NCBI GenBank assembly: GCA_032718475.1
Contig: JAUCBJ010004226.1
Location: 1-22,665 of the forward strand
Source of the DNA: Nemertoderma westbladi
Taxonomy: Eukaryota > Xenacoelomorpha > Nemertodermatida > Nemertodermatidae
Length of the DNA stretch: 22,665 nt
Direction of reading: 5' to 3'
Part shown: positions 1 to 8,856 of the stretch, piece after piece
Layout of the letters: every line of letters begins with the position of its first letter
How positions within the stretch are numbered: the stretch's first letter is position 1
Notes under the pieces: model-generated
Database searches by the model: none
What the model saw: the letters and a program-made list of their open reading frames with translations, nothing else
Told to the model about the DNA's origin: nothing
Program-made: the position numbers and the translations under genes

Positions 1-483
1 TCTATAACAAAAAGTATATGTTGAAAAATACAATACAAAAAGGGCATTATGGGATAATTCAGGCCTACATATGAAGTACCCACAATAAGACATAACTTAA
101 CATTGATATTTAATACAGTAATAATATAATGTTTAGTGATGGCTATAGCACGCGTTAGTTACACAGTTAATCTACTAGTAGTTACACAGGGTTGCATAGT
201 ACTTAATGTGTTGCATGGTAAACTGCTGATACAGTAGTACATACTAGATACACAGCCACTAAATATATATTGCCGAAAAACAGACAGGATGAACAGAAGG
301 AGCATAAAAATATACCCAAACAATGTAAAGCCACAAACAAATATTAGAAATAATGTGAAAAAAAATTATTATTGAATCATTAATAGTAACTAGACCATAC
401 TTATTCATCAAAGATATTAGTAAAAGAGTTCGAAACGTAAGATTCGCTACTTAGTTAATATAGGCCAACATTTTAGCAATAGA
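1..483. other. gene-free AT-rich flank
   Basis: I see no coding potential, RNA gene or strong repeat here. It would be the 3' flank of the minus-strand exon that ends at 484. No AATAAA signal is visible on the minus strand in this stretch, so the end of that transcript is not defined. Confidence 0.5.
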
Positions 484-758
484 TTATCCAACAGTTTTTT
501 TTAGTTCCTCCCAACTATTCCTTATAAAATCTTTCACATTGCGCCAACTGCGACTTTGTAGAATGGGGTTTTCTTCAATTAGTTTAATGATATCCATCTT
601 TCGAGCGGGGTGTAAATGTAAGTTAAACGAGGGAAGCCCACGAATAACAGCCTTCATCTCACTGTCACTCCATCGCCGGTGCTGAAAGGCCTTTTTCTTT
701 GTATTGCCCGAAACGTTCTTGCATCTTGAAATACTTGCTACTTGCTTCGAATGAACAT
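484..758 (-). CDS. terminal exon with Myb/SANT-like domain
   Basis: An open frame of 90 residues runs to a TAA at 486-484. It begins right after a plausible splice acceptor: a T-rich stretch ending in TAG, with AG at 760-759, and phase 2 entry. It contains RRWSDSEMKAVIRGL, a spacer, then RSWRNVKDFIRNSWEELKK. The spaced tryptophans, the acidic W-S-D-S-E start and the basic last helix are the layout of a single Myb/SANT-like repeat. Similar C-terminal domains occur in multicopy, poorly characterised animal proteins, some of them transposon-associated; that comparison is from memory. A DNA- or chromatin-binding role is inferred. No upstream exon was found, and the intron would contain the gag relic at 1184-2211. 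It could be a live host gene, a transposon-derived gene or a relic. Confidence 0.5.
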
Positions 759-1183
759 CTACATCAAAAATTAATCATTAATAACATTAGTCAAACATTA
801 ATTATGATTATGAACTAAACCTGTTGATGACTGAATGAATGACTCGTTTATGGCGGGAAGTCACTAAATTATTTTTTTGGTCCATATTTTTCATATTTTA
901 TTCTGAAGATCTGAATGGATTTTTTATGCTGATTCCAAATCTGCATTCCACTCGACAATATCTGTTTTGGTTCAAAGGTTAAAAGCCTAGATTGTCAATC
1001 AATTAATTAATTTATAATAATCTTCAATCAACTCAATCTATCAATATCAATCTCTCAAACTGTCATCAAACAACTCTACACTAAATGTGGGATATAGTGT
1101 TTCATTCAGAAGTACATTATACGGAAGCTTACGGTGGCTGAATGGGGGGGGGGGGGGGGTGAATTTTAATATAACAATTAGTT
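759..1183. other. gene-free stretch, possible intron
   Basis: AT-rich, with no open frame of note. It contains an uninterrupted G16 run at 1144-1159, just beyond the 3' end of the gag relic. If the minus-strand exon at 484-758 is real, this is the 3' part of its last intron. Confidence 0.4.
1144..1159. repeat. G16 homopolymer run
   Basis: Sixteen consecutive G on the plus strand. Such a run can form a G-quadruplex and is prone to length error in sequencing and assembly. A mirror case, C17, lies at 9646-9662. Confidence 0.9.
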
Positions 1184-2211
1184 TCACTTTAAATGCGCTT
1201 CATAGGCTATCTCTGCTTCACGTCGCTGCTGTTCAATTTCGATGTCATCTTCCGCTAGTTTCTCAGCAATACGTGCATTTTCATTGTCCTCGGCAGCTCT
1301 CCTCGCAGAATCTGCTAGTGTTCTACTAGTGGTACTATCTGCTAGTGCTACTATTCTGTTCTGCTCAACTATCTCAGCCTCTTCCCGTAAACTGTCTGCT
1401 TCCACGATGAGTCTCTGAGCTTCTTCCAACTTACGCTATTTTTCGATGATTCTACTTCTTGTTCTACTGGCTGTACTTACCGATGTTACACCACTTCAAT
1501 TAATACTAGCTGTTCGGCTAGTCCGCCTTACCTGTGAGACTGCACCATCTTGTTCCTCCTGGTCAGTCTATATATTTGTTGTAATAGGTAATGAATGTCC
1601 AGGCAATACTACACCATGTCGCATCATTAAATAGCTAGTTAACTGTGTTATATAGTGATCGAATTCATCCATCTGTACCACCTCAGATATACATATTCGT
1701 TCAATCTGTTTGTTCATCAGGCAGATAATCTGATCTAGGACCCTCACTTCGATCTCTTCTGAGTAGTCTAAACCGCTCTGCTAATTGAGTGTAATTAAAT
1801 CTACTGCTAGCTAGTCTATCATACAACTGCGTTACAGTATCTGTCTCCCGCTGTTTACAAGCATGAAGCACTAAACCTTCGCAGAGTTAACATCTGTGGT
1901 CTCACCACAAAATCTAAATTACTCTGAAGATTTAATAAATCATCACGACTGAGTAAGGTTCCCTCGCTAATTAATATTTTGCTTACCCTGTTTATTACTC
2001 TAGTTATAGCACCCATATGACCTCCTGCACTTTTACTAAAAGTAGGACCCTCAATACCTACGCTACCTACATCTGAAGGTATCACTAGGTTTTCACTAGT
2101 AATACTAGATTCGGGTATAATATAGTCAGGATTAGCCACTAAGTTAATGTCGGTCGAATGTTCTCCCCTATTCCTCACATTGTCTGTCGGCGGTGGTTGT
2201 TCCGCCGTCAT
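1184..2211 (-). pseudogene. BEL/Pao-like gag, 5' fragment, frameshifted
   Basis: Reading on the minus strand from an ATG at 2211, a 118-residue frame (MTAEQPPPTDNVRN...) continues in a second frame from about 1860 (QRETDTVTQLYDRL...). A third frame follows from about 1742 (VLDQIICLMNKQIERICI...), and after several in-frame stops comes a highly charged segment ending at 1184. The order is a helical segment with spaced RVINRVSKIL-type residues, then a Ser/Arg-rich linker, then an alpha-helical coiled coil (LEEAQRLIVEADSLREEAE). This is the N-terminal layout of BEL/Pao gag proteins. There are at least two frameshifts and two to three stops. Nothing like the DUF1759 domain, knuckles or pol follows, so the copy is truncated near 1180. 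Family assignment is by architecture, not by alignment. Confidence 0.55.
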
Positions 2212-3544
2212 AGCTATAATTTATCCGTGGGTTGATGTTCGAAGGAACAGTCATGTTGGAATTTCTATGGTCTGTTCGTAAGAGTCAGTCAGAGTTTATT
2301 CCAAAAAGAAATAAATAATCAAACAAACTTTGCTGTATATAACAGCTTATATATAGGTCTATATACTAATTTATTTAAATAATATATTTAAATATTATTT
2401 AAAAAATATCTCAAACTATACAGCACACACAAGCACAAACACGCTAACACTGCGCCACAACAAATGGAAAGGAAAGATCTCAAATTTCATAATCAGTATT
2501 ACAAAGAAATATAACTGAATGATCAGCCGAAAAAAAAGCATTAGTCACATAGATACAACAACGCAACTAAACCTTAGAGAAACGTTTAGTCCACACCACG
2601 TGCCAATCTTCGGAAAAGCGTCGGAATCTAAAAACGTAAAACCTAGACTTCCTGACAAAATGCACCAATCTCGCAGACGTCCACGGATCTCAGAATCAGA
2701 TGGATGATCTCCCGATATACCAATAAGGCGAATATAAACTTTAGACGACTGGCTGGATTTTTAATTATAATTAAATAAGACAAAATATATAAATGTAAAT
2801 ATCCTTCTAGATCTAGATATCTAGATCTTCTAGATATCTTTCCTTCTAGAGGCAATAAAAACAAAACTATTAATAAATTTTACAAAATATATCATTACTG
2901 TTGTCTCCAGCAAAACAATTCACTGTTTTTATATTATCTCCAATAAACAACCCCACAGGCAAAACTGGTTCTCGAAGAGTTGCCGAGACAAAATTGAGAA
3001 CGCTGCTATCGCAGGTGTAGAATGGGTCTTATGGTGGATTGGTGGGTGCTCTGGGTCCACCTAATCGTTTGTTATTTACTGTTTTCTAATGAGAATTTTA
3101 TTCCAGTATCTAGTACAGTAGAAGAGTGTTCTAAATTTCGGGTCAAAATAATTTTATATAATTTCAAAGCGCAACTTTTTTATTTATCTTGAGTGATATA
3201 TATAGTCTTGGTTATTTATGCTTAGGAAATATATGTGGACTAATTTACACTAGGTGGTTATCCGAGAATAGCGGGTTTACAAGTCGACAGTAGTCACAAG
3301 CGTAGCAAAGCAGTAATATCTGATTACAGTCAGCGCTAAGGGCACCAGGTTTTGTTTTAGATAAATGATTTTTCACCTTCATTCGCAACATTAAATATTC
3401 TCACATCCACCTGACGAACTGCTTCTTTCTCCGCGAAAGGTGAACAATTAGAGCGTTAAATCACCGACATTCGTATTAAGTAGCTTGGGAAGCCAAATCG
3501 GATTTATTGTTTTGGTTATTTCTGTTTCGGCTTGTGCTTGTGAT
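2212..3544. other. gene-free AT-rich stretch; possible leader/LTR remnant of the gag relic
   Basis: No supportable gene. For the minus-strand gag relic this is the upstream side. It holds an AATAAA-type signal (minus strand, near 2300) and very AT-rich runs around 2340-2410, compatible with LTR or leader sequence, but I could not find a matching second LTR. A perfect 20-bp palindrome lies at 2809-2828. The short open frames here have no recognisable features. Confidence 0.35.
2809..2828. repeat. 20-bp perfect palindrome
   Basis: The 20 bases starting AGATCTAGAT equal their own reverse complement. Further TCTAGATATC-type repeats flank it on both sides (about 2800-2850), giving a small cruciform-capable, low-complexity patch built on the CTAGAT word. 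Confidence 0.85.
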
Positions 3545-3553
3545 TTGGATTAA
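3545..3553. repeat. target-site duplication, left copy
   Basis: TTGGATTAA here is repeated exactly at 4072-4080, immediately outside the LINE fragment. LINE-type protein homology starts in the codon right after this copy. Confidence 0.75.
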
Positions 3554-3554
3554 T

Positions 3555-4010
3555 CGGAAACTTAATGTCCGATTATTTAGAGCAGCAGTAGTTCCAGTAC
3601 TCCTCTATGGGATTCCCTCCTGGGCTCTAACTGCTGAGGACACCAAATCTCTGGATGGCACATTCACAAGAATGCTACGCCGGGTTCATTGTGTACAGTA
3701 CAATGCACACATCTCCAACCAGACACTATATAACATTGGAGGTGTCTCATTGGTTCCCCCAAGCTTGACACTAGAACAAAATCGCCTCCGCTTTGCAGGA
3801 CATTGCTTTCGCCGTGAGTACCAGCCAGTGCATAATCTTGTACTTTGGCAGCCTCATGGAGTGAATAAGCATGGTGGACAGCCCATGACTTTCTTGAGAC
3901 GCATCTTAAAGGACACTGGCCTTAAAGATGCGGATGATTTAGCAAATGTCATGGGTGATAGGGAGTTGTGGCGGTGCAATTTTGTTGACAAGCCGGCACA
4001 GCATTCTTAA
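3555..4010 (+). pseudogene. C-terminal fragment of a LINE reverse-transcriptase protein
   Basis: About 150 residues after the active-site part of the RT. RLFRAAVVPVLLYGIPSWAL is the thumb/connection signature of many animal LINE proteins. It is followed by LDGTFTRMLRRVHCVQ, then RLRFAGHCFRREYQPVHNLV and a C-terminal LWQPHG...GGQPMTFLRRILKDTG segment ending in DRELWR. The frame is open to a stop at 4008-4010. Everything upstream (endonuclease, fingers, palm with YxDD) is missing because the insertion was 5'-truncated, so this cannot encode a working enzyme. The apparent in-frame ATG at 3507 lies in flanking host DNA. A quite recent insertion is suggested by the unbroken frame. Confidence 0.8.
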
Positions 4011-4027
4011 AAATGCAGCTGCAATCC

Positions 4028-4053
4028 TAGTAGTAGTAGTAGTAGTAGTAGTA
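4028..4053. repeat. (TAG)n microsatellite tail of LINE
   Basis: About 8.7 uninterrupted TAG units, followed by a further CCTAGTAGTATAG piece to 4071 that ends exactly at the right target-site duplication. It is the 3' tail of the truncated LINE. Confidence 0.9.
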
Positions 4054-4071
4054 TAGATCCTAGTAGTATAG

Positions 4072-4080
4072 TTGGATTAA
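4072..4080. repeat. target-site duplication, right copy
   Basis: TTGGATTAA, identical to 3545-3553. Confidence 0.75.
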
Positions 4081-4682
4081 ACCCTTTGTTTCATTCGAAA
4101 ATACAAATATATCAAAAGAAAGGATCCCCTTTGCGATTTCTTTAACAATGGCCAGTAACATTTCTTGGGATCCTGGCAAAAATTATTTCTCTACCATAAT
4201 GTCTCAAATAATGATCTCTATCGTTAATGATCTCTTTCTGACGTGACGATTCCAGACTTATTGTTGAATCGCGTCGTATGTCGCAATAGGAATCTTGAGT
4301 ATGAGGGACGGCTGGATGTTTCCTTGGGCCTGTTTTCGATATATTATCCTAGGAAAACCTATTTACATCCCAATCCTATTATTAGCTCTAGATTCTTCTA
4401 TTAGAAACGTTTTGCCTGTACATATATGTATTAGTTTATGTATCTTGTATATTTAGTATGTATTGCCCTGAAAGAGCAGTTGGTGGTGGTTATTTTTGCG
4501 TATTAGATTTCTTTTGATAGCCCAAGAAAGACTACTATTCATTAACTGTATGTAGAGTAATTACATTGGTGGAGGTTATTTTTTTGGAAGCCAAATGAAA
4601 ATAGCCCAAAAAATAATACCCAAAGTCTGAAAGAAAAAATATTATTTTGAAAGAATTTTTTAGTTCCTGAAGTTTTAGTTCC
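4081..4682. other. gene-free stretch with diverged ~85-bp duplication
   Basis: No gene. Two diverged copies of a segment lie about 85 bp apart: TTGGTGGTGGTTATTTTT at 4480 and TTGGTGGAGGTTATTTTT at 4566. Each is followed by an ATAGCCCA word, at 4517 and 4601. The text around 4420-4475 (TGTA-rich, then TTGCCCTGAA) resembles LINE 3' UTR sequence, but no boundary can be set. Confidence 0.4.
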
Positions 4683-4725
4683 AGGTCAGGTCAGGTATTC
4701 TAGGTCATTGATCAAGAAAACTTGC

Positions 4726-4809
4726 CACCTCCATGCAGCATAAAGGAGGTGCCACCTGTAGCTGCATAGACCCTCTTACTAGGGCAAATCTGGTCCTGTA
4801 ATTAGGACC
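4726..4809 (+). other. upstream leader hairpins
   Basis: Two short perfect inverted repeats precede the tandem structured repeats. CACCTCC (4726-4732) pairs with GGAGGTG (4745-4751), and GGTCCT (4792-4797) pairs with AGGACC (4804-4809) around a 6-nt loop. They extend the string of hairpins that fills this leader. Confidence 0.5.
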
Positions 4810-4864
4810 CCCTTCGTTCTGGGATAAGGATGCCCTTGGTCCTGGATTAAAGACCCATATACTT

Positions 4865-4970
4865 GGCTGCAGGGGTATATGGCCTGACCAGGCAGATGGT
4901 AATCTACCAATGGCTGGTCAGGAGTAGAGTGATCTCATGTCCACTCTGAGTGCACTTCACTGCGACCTGC
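4865..4970 (+). other. structured tandem repeat, copy 1
   Basis: Hairpin I: CCTGACCAG (4883-4891) pairs perfectly with CTGGTCAGG (4914-4922). Inside it an internal loop, GCAGA (4892-4896) against ATGG (4910-4913), leads to an inner stem, TGGTA (4897-4901) with TACCA (4905-4909), capped by ATC. Hairpin II: AGAGTG (4926-4931) with CACTCT (4942-4947). The unit starts GGCTGCAGGGGTA and ends at TGCGAC (4961-4966). Compared with copy 2, the stems differ in sequence but remain paired while the internal loop is identical. This pattern indicates selection for RNA (or single-stranded DNA) structure. The function is unknown; location in the leader of a retroelement suggests a cis-acting RNA. Confidence 0.7.
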
Positions 4971-4974
4971 ACCT

Positions 4975-5090
4975 GGCAGCAGGGGTACAGGGCATGACCC
5001 AGCAGATGAGCTGCAACAGCCAATGGTGGGTCATGTGCGCCAGAGTAGATATGGGTGATGGGCCTCATATCTGACTCCATTGCGACACCC
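4975..5090 (+). other. structured tandem repeat, copy 2
   Basis: Hairpin I: CATGACCCA (4993-5001) pairs perfectly with TGGGTCATG (5027-5035). The same internal loop, GCAGA (5002-5006) against ATGG (5023-5026), leads to an inner stem of TG and GCTG (5007-5008, 5010-5013, with A5009 bulged) pairing with CAGCCA (5017-5022) around CAA. Hairpin II: AGATATG (5047-5053) with CATATCT (5066-5072). It starts GGCAGCAGGGGTA and has TGCGAC at 5081-5086. Three outer-stem base pairs differ from copy 1 and every change is compensated on the opposite arm. Confidence 0.7.
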
Positions 5091-5092
5091 AC

Positions 5093-5150
5093 CACCCTGT
5101 GGAATGGCAAACCAGGGTGTGGTATTTGCCCCGAGAGCTGACTCGGCAAA
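5093..5150 (+). other. two further hairpins at end of leader
   Basis: CACCCTG (5093-5099) pairs with CAGGGTG (5113-5119). Then TTTG-CC-CCGAG (5125-5135) pairs with CTCGG-CAAA (5142-5150) across the loop AGCTGA, leaving only a CC bulge. They sit directly upstream of the first in-frame ATG (5173) of the element, continuing the chain of structures. Confidence 0.55.
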
Positions 5151-5172
5151 AAAGCACCCCCCAACCCCCACT

Positions 5173-5363
5173 ATGGATCATATTAGTAATGCGGAGGTCC
5201 GGCCACTAGAGGCCAGTGGAATTACCGGACACAATCGGCCTCACAGGCGTCAGTTATCTCCTGACCAGCTGCCTGTCTCACCCCCTACTGGAGAGAGAGC
5301 AGCCAACAATTCTTTGAGTCCCTTTCCTGATGACCTTTCTGGCCCGCTTATTCCACACCTACA
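5173..5363 (+). pseudogene. unrecognised N-terminal reading frame of the degenerate element
   Basis: An ATG at 5173 opens a Pro/Ser/Arg-rich sequence (MDHISNAEVRPLEASG...) that stays open past 5363. From there the RT homology continues in a different frame. I recognise no domain in it. It may be the first residues of the element's single ORF, joined to the middle of the RT by the internal deletion. The frame runs on to 5472 only as a shadow of the RT. It has no independent support beyond its place between the leader and the RT. Confidence 0.3.
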
Positions 5364-6974
5364 GTCCTTATTTTCGGAGATCACATCATCGAATCAGCCA
5401 CTGGTATGCAACAGGGTGATCCTAGTGGCCCTCTTCTCTTTGCGGTGGGAGAGGAGCCTGTCACCAAACTAGTGGGTTCAGAGCTGAATATCTGGTTTCT
5501 TGATGACAGTACGGTAGGTGGTACTACAGAGAGTGTACTTTCGGATGTCGTGGCAATAATCCCAGAGCTAGCGAAGATTGGCCTAATTGTTAACAATGCA
5601 AAGTGTGAATTGATACTATTCAACCATACACCAGAAGCCACAACTGAGACAATCCACAAGTTCAGTCAGCTCCTCCCTAATATTAGGGTCCTAGACAAGG
5701 TGGACCAGACCCTTCTGGGAGCTCCCCTTACAATGGATGCTATTGAACCAGCTATCCAATCGAAGCTCAAGTCTCTCGAGGTGATGGTTGATTGGCTGGT
5801 ACATGTTGATGCACATCAAGGCTTCACCTTACTCAAGAACTGTCTGGCAGTCCCCCGGCTACAGTACACTCTGCACACATCACCCACATTCAACAACACT
5901 GGTGACCTGCAGGAATTTGATACAGTTGTCCAAGATGCCCTTTCTAGTATCACCAATGTTAACTTTCAGGCGAAATCCAGTACCCAGGGATCACTACAAG
6001 TCAGTCTCGGGGGACTTGAGATCCCTAAGTTGGAAGATCTGGCACTGCCTAGTTATATTTCCTCCCTTCATTCCACTATTCTCTCCGTTAACTATTAACA
6101 TTAACTTCATCCTCTCAAACACATTTGGACTGGAGCCATCGTTTGAATTGACAGGAGCCGTCAAGGTATGGAGGGAGAAGTTCTCTTCAGTTGAGGAACC
6201 CAGTGGGGCAGCCAGGAATAACCAGAAAGCATGGGACACTATATCTGCGACTATAACCCAGAGAGACCTGTTTGCCAAAGCGGACGAAACAGCACGCCTG
6301 GCTACAGCAGCGCAAGTGGAGAGTGGGCTTTGGCTTCATGCGACCCCTATTCCATCTTTAGGGTCGGATCTGGATCCAGAAGCTCTTCGAATTGGTATAG
6401 CACAGAGAGTTGGTGCACCTATCTGCCATAAACACACCTGCAAGTGTGGCAAGGAAGTGGATATTCTTGGGCACCATGCAATGTCGTGCCGAAACAGTAT
6501 GGGTAGGTTCCCACGTCATGCAGCTCTCAATGATGTGTGAAACATTCACTGAGCAGAGCTGGTCTACCATCTGTCCTGGAACCTACTGGGTTGGATAGGG
6601 GGATGGGAAACGTCCTGATGGTATGACCATCTAACCCTTCTCGAAAGGCCGGTGTCTGGTATGGGATACCTTTGCCCCCATCCCACATTATTTGCTCTGC
6701 CATTGAGCCATCCTCAGCATCAGCAGCTGCGGAGGAGCTAAAGCGTGTGAAATACCGCAATTTGGGTCCTCAGTTCCAATTCAAACCCCTGGCCTTCGAG
6801 ACAACAGGAGTATTCGGTCCATCCACCATCAGGGTGTTAAAACATCCTGGCCAAAGACTCATAGCGGAGTCAGGAGACCCAGACGAGAGCTTGTGGCTGA
6901 AGCAGCGCACTGGGATAGCCATAGTGTGGGGGAACGCCCTTTGTGTTCGGGGTTCAATCAGCGCTGTGGAATAG
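5364..6974 (+). pseudogene. reverse transcriptase C-terminal half plus zinc knuckle and PD-(D/E)XK-like endonuclease, multiply frameshifted
   Basis: The order is RT motif B (GMQQGDPSGPLLF, from about 5403); catalytic FLDD (5496-5507) in WFLDDSTVGG; KCELI; an RT thumb region to about 6095; and, after a frameshift, a cysteine/histidine knuckle (HTCKCGKEVDILGHHAMSC, about 6433-6489). Three more segments in shifting frames then carry KRPDG (about 6608), LVWDT (about 6656) and EELKRVKYRNL (about 6732). PD...D...KxxKY after a zinc knuckle is the arrangement of the restriction-like endonuclease at the C-terminus of R2/CRE-type LINE proteins, which nicks the target. The RT box here (FLDD) differs from the usual FADD/YADD, so this is a separate family that I can only place loosely. 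There are at least four frame changes and several stops; RT fingers and palm motif A are deleted. Confidence 0.7.
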
Positions 6975-7259
6975 AGTTATTTTCACTAGTTCTATTAAAT
7001 TTAGGATGGTAGCTGTGATTGGTTATTTTTGTCTAAAAATATTAGTATCATGGTCGGTTTGTTTTTTCTTGTTTCCCCTTAGAGGTGTATCTTATGGTCA
7101 TCTTTTGTTGCTTTTTCCTATTTCATATTGTGCAGTTCTGTTAATTAGGCCTATAGTTTATTGGTCTTGTGCTCATAAATGATATTCATTTATATATTAT
7201 ATAAAAAATCTATATACTGTATCTATCTATTTGTCTTATTAATTTGTTTTATATGGGAA

Positions 7260-7602
7260 TTTGAATTGAAACGCCACTTTATTGTAAAATGTTTACAGTG
7301 TGCCAACAATAAATAGGTCAACAATTTGCCAATTTCGTGAATAAACTCGTCTTCATCCCTAGACTGGTTGCGTTCGTCCTGTTTCGCATCACAAATGAAG
7401 GCATTCTCAAGAGGCAGCCCAAGAAAGTACCGTGAGAGTGAAGCCTCAAAGGGGGAAAGGAACGGCCTACGAAACAAAGAGAGTTGTAGGCAGTAACTAT
7501 CCAGTGGCAGCATCACAAACTTGCGTCAATCACGTTACTCTATTGAATTTTTGTATATGGCTGTTTTGTATAACTGGTACAGGCGATGCAGTCTGCAGGA
7601 TA
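7260..7602 (-). other. possible 3' terminal exon with poly(A) signal
   Basis: On the minus strand a pyrimidine-rich acceptor ending in CTGCAG (about 7616-7603) is followed by about 20 open codons, then stops, then an AATAAA at 7283-7278 in a typical 3'-end context. The 97-residue open frame within it (7516-7223) has no recognised domain. All these signals are short, so this is a weak call; it could equally be chance in AT-rich DNA. Confidence 0.18.
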
Positions 7603-8125
7603 AAAAGACTAAATTAGATCTCAAAAAACCTGACTTTGGTGAACCTAGCGAACTTTTTAGGCTTCTTATGCGAACATAAATCGTAAATTCCAAAGATAGT
7701 TCCGCGCCCAGGTCAGCGAGGTAAACATCATAGAGTAGTCAAAGCAGGTGGTGGATCTTTAGGGTGATCAAAAATGAACAGTTATTGCCAATATTTCAAC
7801 CCAACATGTAATTAAATTCAAATAATAGGCCTTCAACAGGGCATAGCTCGTACATACAACTAACTACAGAAAACACTAAACACTACTTCCTATCAGCACT
7901 ACTTAAACCATCAGACTAAAGATTGCACATATGTACCGGTACTGTTAATTCGGTGGTTAAACATATCTCAATCACCTAGGCGTAGCACAAATATTATTAT
8001 TATTTGTTATAGTATTGCAGGTTAAAGAAAAATATATATGGAAAATTTAAATGAAACCAACTAACATCATACTATATGTAAAGGCTTTTGCGCATCTAGC
8101 TAGTTATTTTTCCCGCAAAGTACTC

Positions 8126-8230
8126 TGTAGGTGTTTTAGCAGACATAAAAAGCCGTTTTCTTACTGTGTAGGTGTTTTAGTGGACATAAAAAGCCATTTT
8201 TCTGTATGTGTATTTTAGCGGACATAACTA
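8126..8230. repeat. three-copy ~40-bp tandem repeat
   Basis: Units share GTGTTTTAG(C/T)(A/G)GACATAA, spaced 41 then 38 bp (TTTTAG ending at 8139, 8180 and 8218). The third copy is diverged. No function is evident. Confidence 0.7.
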
Positions 8231-8816
8231 GCGATTTTATGCCGCAATACGCCAAAATACTCTTGATACAGTGTAGTTCAGATGACGACATCTATCAGCT
8301 GATATGTCCATGTAGAGCTTTTCTTTGTTCTTTGTTCGGTTCGACCAATCAGAGCGATTTTCATTTTATTTGCACAGAAGCCTCCGGGAAATCGCGCAAT
8401 GCATTATGGTCTTTGTTTACCTTTTTTCCTGAGCCCAGAACATCGGCTGTGGAATTATTCTGTGTTTCAGACTTTAGCCAAACATTAGAACGGCTTTGAT
8501 CATAGAAACGTATAACTGTTATCAGCCCATATCATACTATACATACCTTTCACCGCATTATTTTACTGCTATTTACTGTCGGTTATTAATGGTTATCAGT
8601 TGATGGATATGTTGTTATATTTGGAGAATATCGATAAATAATCAGAAAACCCCAATCTTCTTGATATACTGAAGGTTAGAGAGACCGGCTACCTGTAGCA
8701 ATTGCGACTTACATTACAGTGGTTTTGGAGTGAATTGAATGCTATTTCATAGACCCTATATGTGTCAGTTGTTGTTCTCCTTATATATGATTAAAATTAG
8801 TGAAGGTCGGCAGATC

Positions 8817-8856
8817 AGTGTGCAGCAGTGTGCGGTAGTGTGCATGAGTGTGATAG
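8817..8856. repeat. four-copy 10-bp tandem repeat
   Basis: Four consecutive units, AGTGTGCAGC, AGTGTGCGGT, AGTGTGCATG and AGTGTGATAG: a small minisatellite-like patch. Confidence 0.8.

Larger units (their letters stand above)
3554..4071 (+). mobile_element. 5'-truncated non-LTR retrotransposon insertion
   Basis: A ~518-bp insertion bounded by a 9-bp direct repeat (3545-3553 and 4072-4080). It holds only the last part of a LINE ORF, a very short 3' UTR and a TAG microsatellite tail. Severe 5' truncation, a simple-repeat tail and a short target-site duplication are the signature of target-primed reverse transcription. The RTE/CR1-like affiliation is inferred from the C-terminal protein pattern and the trinucleotide tail. 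Confidence 0.75.
4683..6974 (+). mobile_element. degenerate non-LTR-type element with RT and restriction-like endonuclease remnants
   Basis: This is a composite relic: a hairpin-rich leader (about 4720-5150), a short unrecognised reading frame (5173-5363), then the C-terminal half of an RT followed by a CCHH/CCHC knuckle and an endonuclease-like region (5364-6974), all on the plus strand. The RT begins in the middle of its palm, just before the QQGDPSGPLL motif, so at least several hundred residues are deleted at about 5363. The left edge is uncertain; I place it at the AGGTC direct repeats near 4683. No target-site duplication was found. Confidence 0.5.

Noticed and set aside
2519-2864. Short open frames on both strands
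   Set aside because: Low-complexity AT-rich or palindromic sequence and no recognisable protein features.
4904-5164. Minus-strand open frame of 86 codons over the hairpin repeats
   Set aside because: It has no recognised domain, is broken by a stop in the other repeat copy, and pairing-preserving changes explain the conservation better than protein coding.
8206-8499. Plus-strand open frame of 97 codons
   Set aside because: Its beginning lies in a tandem repeat, and it has no domain, no splice or promoter context and no coding bias that I can see.
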